Source of the DNA: Syntrophorhabdus sp.
GTDB lineage: Bacteria > Desulfobacterota > BSN033 > UBA1163
Assembly (NCBI GenBank): GCA_020724025.1
Contig: DYHU01000253.1
Coordinates: forward strand, 1 to 5,473
Direction: 5' to 3'
DNA: 5,473 bases
The position numbers were made by a program, and so were the translations under genes. Shown piece by piece: positions 1-4,563 of this stretch. A model generated the notes under the pieces. The model worked only from the letters and a program-made list of their open reading frames with translations. It was not told the origin of the DNA and did no database searches. Position 1 is the first letter of the stretch. Each line of letters opens with the position of its first letter.

Positions 1-87
1 AGCAGGAATCCAGTATTTTCTGGTTCCCTGCCTTCGCAGGGACGGAGTCTGGATTCCCGTTTTCACGGGAATGACGACTTTTTACGA
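1..87 (+). repeat. Dispersed palindromic repeat, copy 1 (left end cut off by window)
   Basis: The window opens inside an element whose other copies lie at 2951-3082 and 3757-3842. The left unit is represented only by its closing arm (GCAGGAATCCAG, 2-13). A spacer hairpin follows (TCCCTGC 25-31 pairing with GCAGGGA 36-42, loop CTTC), then the right unit (ATTCCCGT 53-60 pairing with ACGGGAAT 65-72, loop TTTC), and then GACGACTTTTTACGA (73-87), which matches the inner part of the terminal inverted repeat of copy 2. The match stops there: the outer GACCATC end is missing, so this copy looks decayed or truncated on the right. Its orientation is the same as that of the other two copies. Confidence 0.85.
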
Positions 88-112
88 TTCAATATTTAAT
101 GACATTTCAAAC

Positions 113-118
113 AGGGAG
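113..118 (+). promoter_or_regulatory. Ribosome binding site deciding the TTG start of the first HdrA
   Basis: AGGGAG lies 7 bases before an in-frame TTG at 126. The in-frame ATG at 99 has only A/T-rich sequence upstream (AATATTTA) and no Shine-Dalgarno match. The protein from TTG begins MAQKDVLIIGGG, which puts the FAD-binding strand right at the N-terminus, as is usual for HdrA/QmoA-type flavoproteins lacking the N-terminal domain. Confidence 0.65.
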
Positions 119-125
119 TGAAGAA

Positions 126-1157
126 TTGGCGCAAAAAGATGTCTTAATCATCGGCGGAGGGATATCGGGAATGACGGTGGCAAAGGAACTGGTGCAGTCA
201 GGTGTTTCTACCCTCCTGATTGAAAGAGAGCCCTCATTGGGTGGACTTGCCGCCTCTTTCTGTTGTAAGGCTTCTGAATCCTGTAACAAATGTTTTGCCT
301 GTGTGGTGGACAAGAGGGTTTCGGAGATCCGCAATGGGCCTTCCTTTTCCATTCTCACCCATACCGAACTTGCCGACTTGAAAGGAGGGCCTGGAGAATA
401 TACCGTCTCCTTGAAAAGAGGAAAAGGGAGGATGGATCTTAATGTCTCTGCCGTAGTGATTGCGGCGGGAGTCGATCCTTTTGATGCCTCCCGGAAGGCC
501 GAGTACGGGTATGGCCGCTTTAAAAATGTGATCACCGCCAGGGATCTGGACGAAATGCTCCGTCTTCGGGGAAAGCTTCTCCGCCCCTCCGACGGAAAAC
601 TTCCCGGAACCGTGGCCTTCTTCCAGTGTGTGGGAAGCCGGGATGAGTCCATCGGAAACCTTTACTGTTCTCAGGTCTGCTGTGCCTATGCGCTCCGCCT
701 GATCAAGGCGATCCGTTATCAATACCCCGAAACGAAGGCCGCCTTCCTCTATATGGACATCCAGCCTGCCGGAGCCTCCTTTGACCGGTTTCTAAACTCC
801 TGCCGGGAGGACAAAGGGATCCGCCTCATCCGGAGCCTTCCCTCAAAGGTCTACCACTCTCCCCTCTCCGATGGTCTGAGGGTGAGATTCACAGACCCTT
901 TAAAGGGTGAGGTGGTGGAAGAACCTTTCGACCTGATCGTCCTCTCCGTGGGAATGGTGTTGAGAAAAGAATCGAAATCACTCGCCCGGCTTTTTAATTT
1001 GAATTTCAATGAGGAGGGTTTTTTCGCGCCTCCGCCTGCCCAAACCGGCGTCTTCATCGCAGGGGCCTGCAGTGGGCCGAAGGATATTGACCGTTCCATC
1101 ATTCATGCGAAATCGATCGCCTGCACGGTTCAACAATATCTGAAGGGGAGGAGTTAA
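126..1157 (+). CDS. hdrA: Short HdrA-family FAD/iron-sulfur protein (HdrA1: FAD domain and core cluster only)
   Basis: This is a 343-residue flavoprotein of the HdrA/QmoA family, cytoplasmic with no signal or membrane segment, expected to pass or split electrons at FAD. Numbering is from the TTG start. The Rossmann motif GGGISG is at 10-15 and a flavin-contact motif AGACSGPKDID is near 312-322. The core [4Fe-4S] motif is complete: QCVGSRD then YCSQVCC, with C168, C181, C185 and C186, in the 13-4-1 spacing of the cluster beside FAD in HdrA. A loop at 46-59 holds five cysteines (C46, C47, C53, C56, C59); C56/C59 fit the usual HdrA CxxC and the other three are extra. At about 650 residues archaeal HdrA is much longer; the N-terminal domain, the inserted ferredoxin and the C-terminal ferredoxin are absent. 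The next gene starts directly after the stop codon. The alternative start at 99 would add 9 residues. The family call is firm; the electron partner is inferred from context. Confidence 0.9.
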   Translation: MAQKDVLIIGGGISGMTVAKELVQSGVSTLLIEREPSLGGLAASFCCKASESCNKCFACVVDKRVSEIRNGPSFSILTHTELADLKGGPGEYTVSLKRGKGRMDLNVSAVVIAAGVDPFDASRKAEYGYGRFKNVITARDLDEMLRLRGKLLRPSDGKLPGTVAFFQCVGSRDESIGNLYCSQVCCAYALRLIKAIRYQYPETKAAFLYMDIQPAGASFDRFLNSCREDKGIRLIRSLPSKVYHSPLSDGLRVRFTDPLKGEVVEEPFDLIVLSVGMVLRKESKSLARLFNLNFNEEGFFAPPPAQTGVFIAGACSGPKDIDRSIIHAKSIACTVQQYLKGRS

Positions 1158-2873
1158 ATGGCTCGGATCGGTATATTCATCGATGGGATGGGGGGATCGA
1201 TCCCTGCCACTTTCCGAGAAAAGATCGTCTCTGCCATCCGAGGGCTCCCGGAGATTGTTTTCTCTGTTGAGGAAGAGGACCTCACCTCTCCCGAGGCATT
1301 GCGAAGGATGGCTGAACATCTGAAGGCGGGAGGGGTGGACAGGGCGGTCATCCTCGGAGGAAGCCCCAAGATCTATGAGACCTCCTTCCATAAATTCGGA
1401 TATCCCTTTTCCCTCAATCCCTATCTCTTCGCAGTGGCCAATCTGAGGGAACAGGCTCTTCAGGCCATGGCCAATGAAGAGGAGGCCATTCAAAAAGCCC
1501 TAAAGATGATCATCAAAGCGGTTCGTATGGCCTCTTCCTCCGGACCCATTGAGGCCCGATCCCTTCCATTGAAGCCCGAAGTCCTGGTCATCGGAGGGGG
1601 AATCACCGGAATCTCCATCGCTCTTACCCTGGCACGCTCAGGAATCCAGGTCTGTCTCCTGGAGAGAGGGAAAAGCCTGGGCGGAAAGGCATTGGAGCTT
1701 CGAAAGTTTTATAACCGGCCTGAAGAAGTTCAGAAATGGGTGGAGGAGAAGATCTCCGAAGTCCGCCGGAATCCCCGGATCACCCTTCTCAGTGAGACGG
1801 AATTGAAACGACTGGATGGCCATCTGGGCCGCTTCGAGGCAAAGGTCCGGAGTGCGGACGGATTGGAAACGGGTCTCTCTTTCTCAGCCATCGTCGTGGC
1901 AACAGGATATGAAGTGGAACGGGACCGGAAGGGAATTTATGGCCACAAGAGTTTTATCTCCTTTGCTGAAATGGAGAGACTTCTGGCCGAAAACCAGAGC
2001 CCCTCTCTTCTCAGGAATGGAAAAAAGGTTGAGATGGTCACCTTCCTCCTCGATGAAGTCAACGGAGATATGAAAGTCGATTCGATCAATGCGGTCAAAC
2101 AGGGGTTTCTTCTCCAGGAGGCCTTTCAATGTCAGGCGGTCATTCTCTGCAAGGACCTGAAGGTCTCTTCAGATGGGATGGAGCGGTTCTACCGGAAGGC
2201 AAGAGAGCGAGGCGTCCTCTTCTTTAAATATGAGGAACCTCCGAAGCTCTCCATCGTCAACAGTCAGATTCAGGTCGAAGTGAAGGACACGGCAGCCATT
2301 CGCAAGGAGGATGAATGGCCTGTCTCCATCCTTTCGGATCTCATCGTCATCAGCGAAGCTTTCGTCCCGAACCCGGAGACTGAAAACCTCTGCAGGATTC
2401 TCGGCCTCCATCCGGGAAACCGTGGATTTCTCATGGAGGATAATCCCCAGCTCCTCCGGGTGAGATCGAACCGAAGGGGAATCTTTGTGGCTGGAGGATG
2501 CCGATTTCCACAGGAAGTTTCGGAAACCCTGATCGAGGCAGGGGCAGTGGCTCAGGAGGTGATCGCCCTTCTTTCAGGAGGGATCTATACTTACGATCTT
2601 TCCGTTGCAGAGGTCAATCCCGAGAAATGCGCGGTCTGCTTCACCTGTCCCAGGCTCTGTCCTCATTCCGCGATCACCGTGGAGAAGTATGCGGAGAAGA
2701 ATATCTATGTCACTCCGGGGACCGGAGAAGGGGTGAAGTGGGGAGCCGCCAGAGTCGATCCTGTTGCCTGTTATGGATGCGGAATCTGTGTGGGCGAGTG
2801 CCCTGCAAAGGCGATCACGCTTCGCCATCAGCCTGATGAATTGATCTATGCCCAGATGGGACTAAATGAATGA
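1158..2873 (+). CDS. hdrA: HdrA-family protein with C-terminal 2x[4Fe-4S] ferredoxin domain, lacking the core cluster (HdrA2)
   Basis: This is a 571-residue cytoplasmic HdrA paralogue. Residues 1-135 match the HdrA N-terminal domain (the NPYLFAVANLREQ stretch at 87-99 is a family hallmark), but the whole first 165 residues contain no cysteine, so the usual CHCG, CSDPG and ACSP type motifs are replaced (IDGMGG, DLTSPEA, LGGSP). The FAD Rossmann motif GGGITG is at 146-151 and a second flavin motif AGGC at 445-448. The QCVGSR/YCSxVCC cluster motif expected near 290-325 is absent. Residues 488-555 form a bacterial-type ferredoxin with two complete motifs: C491, C494, C497, C501 and C538, C541, C544, C548. 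There is no inserted ferredoxin domain. The start ATG abuts the TAA of the upstream gene, with AGGGGAGGAG at 1144-1153 as a strong ribosome site, so the two are co-translated. It probably complements the short HdrA: one carries the flavin-side cluster, the other the ferredoxin-like electron wire. Confidence 0.9.
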   Translation: MARIGIFIDGMGGSIPATFREKIVSAIRGLPEIVFSVEEEDLTSPEALRRMAEHLKAGGVDRAVILGGSPKIYETSFHKFGYPFSLNPYLFAVANLREQALQAMANEEEAIQKALKMIIKAVRMASSSGPIEARSLPLKPEVLVIGGGITGISIALTLARSGIQVCLLERGKSLGGKALELRKFYNRPEEVQKWVEEKISEVRRNPRITLLSETELKRLDGHLGRFEAKVRSADGLETGLSFSAIVVATGYEVERDRKGIYGHKSFISFAEMERLLAENQSPSLLRNGKKVEMVTFLLDEVNGDMKVDSINAVKQGFLLQEAFQCQAVILCKDLKVSSDGMERFYRKARERGVLFFKYEEPPKLSIVNSQIQVEVKDTAAIRKEDEWPVSILSDLIVISEAFVPNPETENLCRILGLHPGNRGFLMEDNPQLLRVRSNRRGIFVAGGCRFPQEVSETLIEAGAVAQEVIALLSGGIYTYDLSVAEVNPEKCAVCFTCPRLCPHSAITVEKYAEKNIYVTPGTGEGVKWGAARVDPVACYGCGICVGECPAKAITLRHQPDELIYAQMGLNE

Positions 2874-2944
2874 TGGGGAGATAAGGAGATTGGGAGAAAA
2901 TAAATAACAAGCACCAAATTCCAATCACCAAATAAACACTAACC
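2874..2944. other. A/C-rich intergenic spacer, no gene seen
   Basis: This is the first part of the 415-base gap between the second HdrA gene and mvhD. After a G/A-rich stretch (2875-2898) it becomes a low-complexity run of CCAA-like words (AAGCACCAAATTCC, CACCAAATAAAC). An AAGGAG at 2883-2888 precedes only a five-codon frame, so no gene is called. The run resembles spacer repeats that are common in anaerobe genomes, but only one copy is in this window. Confidence 0.4.
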
Positions 2945-2950
2945 ATATTT

Positions 2951-3082
2951 GATGGTCTCGTAAAAAGTCTGAAAAGGCTATTTTCTGTCATTCCTGCGCA
3001 GGCAGGAATCCAGTATTTTCATGTAGTTAGAATTTTCTGGATTCCCGTTTTCACGGGAATGACGACTTTTTACGAGACCATC
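2951..3082 (+). mobile_element. Complete MITE-like palindromic element (copy 2) with target duplication
   Basis: This is a 132-bp non-coding element bounded by perfect 19-bp terminal inverted repeats, GATGGTCTCGTAAAAAGTC at 2951-2969 and its reverse complement at 3064-3082. ATATTT occurs directly on both sides (2945-2950 and 3083-3088), as expected of a target-site duplication; the direct repeat can be read as ATATTTGA if two element bases are counted. Inside are two inverted units: left GTCATTCC...GGAATCCAG (2987-3013, stem ATTCCTGC/GCAGGAAT) and right CTGGATTCCCGT...ACGGGAATGAC (3038-3063, loop TTTC). No transposase is encoded, so mobility would need one supplied elsewhere (a transposase sharing these ends, or a RAYT-type enzyme). 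Transcribed, the whole element would form one long hairpin. Confidence 0.85.
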
Positions 3083-3107
3083 ATATTTGAAATTTCCCCT
3101 AAGATCT

Positions 3108-3130
3108 CCTCCCCCTTTCGATGGGGGAGG
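3108..3130 (+). repeat. GC-rich hairpin
   Basis: CCTCCCCC (3108-3115) pairs perfectly with GGGGGAGG (3123-3130) across a 7-base loop TTTCGAT. No T-tract follows, so it is not a standard intrinsic terminator. It is the first of a series of palindromes filling 3108-3256 and looks like part of a dispersed GC-rich intergenic repeat rather than a gene. Confidence 0.6.
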
Positions 3131-3135
3131 GTGAG

Positions 3136-3172
3136 GTCGCCGACGCGCCATAGCCGCTTTGGCGACGGCGCG
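3136..3172 (+). repeat. GC-rich palindrome with two alternative pairings
   Basis: GTCGCC (3136-3141) can pair with GGCGAC (3161-3166), and CGCGCC (3144-3149) can pair with GGCGCG (3167-3172). The two pairings cross, so they exclude each other in a simple fold. The GC content is clearly higher than in the flanking genes, and open frames through it encode only repeat-like, low-complexity peptides. Confidence 0.5.
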
Positions 3173-3213
3173 GTGGGGGTGGACAAAAGAGATTTGATCT
3201 GAATTTGGTCCCC

Positions 3214-3256
3214 CCTCCCCTTTATCCCCTCCCACGTTGGGGAGGGGAGGTTTTTT
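3214..3256 (+). terminator. Terminator-like hairpin with T-tract upstream of mvhD
   Basis: CCCCTCCC (3226-3233) pairs perfectly with GGGAGGGG (3240-3247) over the loop ACGTTG, followed by AGG and six T (3251-3256). Alternatively CCTCCCC (3214-3220) can pair with GGGGAGG (3244-3250), which ends exactly at the T-run. The two pairings overlap and could compete. The site lies 32 bases before the mvhD start, so it would stop or attenuate transcription coming from the HdrA genes, or act only as a structured repeat. Function is inferred from shape. Confidence 0.5.
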
Positions 3257-3288
3257 GTGTAAATTAGACAAACGAGTGGAGAGTATAC

Positions 3289-3705
3289 ATGGTGAATTTT
3301 GATCCCAAAATTGTGGCTTTCTGTTGCGATCAGTCCGGATATCCTGCCGCAGATATGGCTGGAGGTCTGGAACTCAAACTTCCCCTAAATGTCGAGATCG
3401 TCCGGGTTCCCTGTGCGGGTCGAATCGAGACCCTCTATCTCCTGAAAGCGCTGGAGGGAGGAGCGGACGGCGTTCTGATCTTCGCCTGTTACGAAGAGAA
3501 CTGTCAATTCCTCAGAGGAAATCTCCGGGCAAAAGGCCGTCTCTCCTATGCCCATCGCATCTTGGAGGAGATCGGGCTGGAGAAAGAACGGATCGAAATC
3601 TGCCATCTGGCTACCAACTGCGGTCCGAAATTGGCAGAGACCCTTCACCGAAAATCAGAGGAGTTGAAAAAACTGGGGCCAAACCCAGGTTTGGTAAAAA
3701 TATAA
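3289..3705 (+). CDS. mvhD: MvhD-type iron-sulfur electron-transfer subunit
   Basis: This 138-residue protein belongs to the MvhD/hydrogenase iron-sulfur subunit family, which carries a [2Fe-2S] cluster and passes electrons between an electron donor module and HdrA. Length is typical. Family features seen are the opening FCCDQSGYPAADMAG (11-25), VPCAGR (40-45) with C42, and FACYEENCQFLRGN (65-78) with C67 and C72; two further cysteines are C105 and C111. The usual opening is FCCNWCSYAGAD; here the second cysteine of that motif is replaced (DQSGY), leaving C12 and C13. The start ATG has TGGAGAG at 3277-3283 with 5 bases spacing. It lies between the HdrA genes and metVF, but is separated from both by repeat-containing gaps (415 and 186 bases). 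In the Moorella-type complex MvhD is the link between HdrA and the partner enzyme, and the same role is inferred here. Confidence 0.88.
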   Translation: MVNFDPKIVAFCCDQSGYPAADMAGGLELKLPLNVEIVRVPCAGRIETLYLLKALEGGADGVLIFACYEENCQFLRGNLRAKGRLSYAHRILEEIGLEKERIEICHLATNCGPKLAETLHRKSEELKKLGPNPGLVKI

Positions 3706-3756
3706 ATTCGAAGCACGAATGTTCAAAATAAATTTTTTAAATATTTGCTAGACTTT

Positions 3757-3842
3757 GTCATTCCTGCGGAAGCAGGAATCCAGATGTTCTCTTCTCTGCT
3801 TTTATAGGGCCAATTCTGGATTCCCGTTTACACGGGAATGAC
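3757..3842 (+). repeat. Dispersed palindromic repeat, copy 3 (core only)
   Basis: The left unit GTCATTCCTGC...GCAGGAATCCAG (3757-3783, loop GGAA) and the right unit CTGGATTCCCGT...ACGGGAATGAC (3817-3842) match the inner parts of the element at 2951-3082, with a different spacer (3784-3816). The terminal GATGGTCTCGTAAAAAGTC arms are missing on both sides, so this copy is a core-only or eroded form. It occupies most of the 186-base gap before metV; the rest (3706-3756) is A/T-rich with no gene or clear signal seen. The last ATG of the repeat (3838) is in frame with metV but is probably not its start. Confidence 0.85.
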
Positions 3843-3880
3843 AACCTTAAAAATAGGCGGAAATTTCGGATTTTCAGTAG

Positions 3881-3886
3881 AGGAGG
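3881..3886 (+). promoter_or_regulatory. Ribosome binding site deciding the metV start
   Basis: A perfect AGGAGG lies 5 bases before ATG 3892. The longer in-frame start at 3838 falls inside the palindromic repeat, has no Shine-Dalgarno sequence, and would add 18 residues (MTTLKIGGNFGFSVEEVS) encoded partly by repeat DNA. Confidence 0.85.
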
Positions 3887-3891
3887 TTTCA

Positions 3892-4563
3892 ATGATCAAG
3901 GCCGAACAGAAACCCATGGATGAAATTTTAAGGTGCCTCAATCCTTACAACAGGATTTTACTGTCAGGGTGTGGGGCATGCGTCACAGTCTGCCATGCCG
4001 GGGGCGAAAAGGAAGTGGGGCTTCTCGCTTCCGCTCTCAGGATGGCGCGCAGCAAGATGGGAAAGTCCCTGGAGGTGCTGGAGGCAACCCCTGCGCGTCA
4101 GTGTGAACCCGAATTTGCTTCCGAACTATCGGAGACCGTCGAGAAGGTTGAAGCGGTTATCTCCATCGCCTGCGGAGTGGGTGTTCAGACGCTGGCGCGC
4201 CATTTTCCAAAGACTCCGGTCTTCCCGGGTGTCAATACGACCTTTCTGGGTGAAACAGTGACCCACGGGGTCTGGGAAGAACGGTGTCAGGCCTGTGGAA
4301 ATTGCATTCTCGAGAGGACGGGAGGCATCTGCCCGATCGCCCGTTGCGCCAAACAACTCTTCAACGGACCTTGCGGCGGTTCCTCGAAAGGGAAGTGCGA
4401 AATCAAAAGAGAGGCTGACTGTGCCTGGCAGCTTATCTATGACCGGCTCAATGGATTGGGCCAACTGTACAGGATGGAAGAAATCATCCCGGCCAGGCGA
4501 TGGGGTGTCGAATCGAGAGACAGTGGACTAAGAAGGATCGTGAGGGAGGATCTCAAGGTATGA
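3892..4563 (+). CDS. metV: MetV, iron-sulfur/zinc partner subunit of methylene-THF reductase
   Basis: This 223-residue protein matches the MetV family (methylene-tetrahydrofolate reductase C-terminal domain). MetV binds MetF and relays electrons to its FAD for reduction of methylene-THF to methyl-THF. It has 14 cysteines. The first group is CGACVTVC (C27, C30, C34), with C71 and C94 further on; the second is CQACGNC (C132, C135, C138), then CPIARC (C147, C152), GPCGG (C161), C169 and C177. The GPCGG block with surrounding cysteines is the family signature. Classical acetogen enzymes of this type contain FAD, iron-sulfur and zinc, so both clusters and a metal site are plausible; which cysteines bind what cannot be told from sequence alone. 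The stop TGA overlaps the metF start as ATGA, indicating translational coupling and a 1:1 complex. The start is chosen by AGGAGG. Confidence 0.92.
   Translation: MIKAEQKPMDEILRCLNPYNRILLSGCGACVTVCHAGGEKEVGLLASALRMARSKMGKSLEVLEATPARQCEPEFASELSETVEKVEAVISIACGVGVQTLARHFPKTPVFPGVNTTFLGETVTHGVWEERCQACGNCILERTGGICPIARCAKQLFNGPCGGSSKGKCEIKREADCAWQLIYDRLNGLGQLYRMEEIIPARRWGVESRDSGLRRIVREDLKV

Noticed and set aside
107..722. Two overlapping minus-strand frames opposite the first HdrA gene
   Set aside because: They are antisense shadows of a strongly supported flavoprotein gene and have no recognisable motif.
1141..1170. Frameshift joining the two HdrA genes into one
   Set aside because: Both have their own complete FAD-binding domain, and a strong ribosome site and ATG follow the stop, so they are separate genes.
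2978..3271. Minus-strand open frame of 97 codons in the gap between hdrA2 and mvhD
   Set aside because: It runs through the MITE-like element and the GC-rich palindromes and encodes low-complexity repeat translation (PPPSKGGG and similar) with no family resemblance.
3264..3289. Possible promoter TTAGACA ... TATACA before mvhD
   Set aside because: The spacer is only about 13 bases and the -10-like box overlaps the mvhD start codon, so it could not drive a normal leader.
2951..3842. CRISPR-like array from repeated palindromes
   Set aside because: The copies are about 700 bases apart with a gene between them and have unequal ends, which fits dispersed elements and not regularly spaced repeats.
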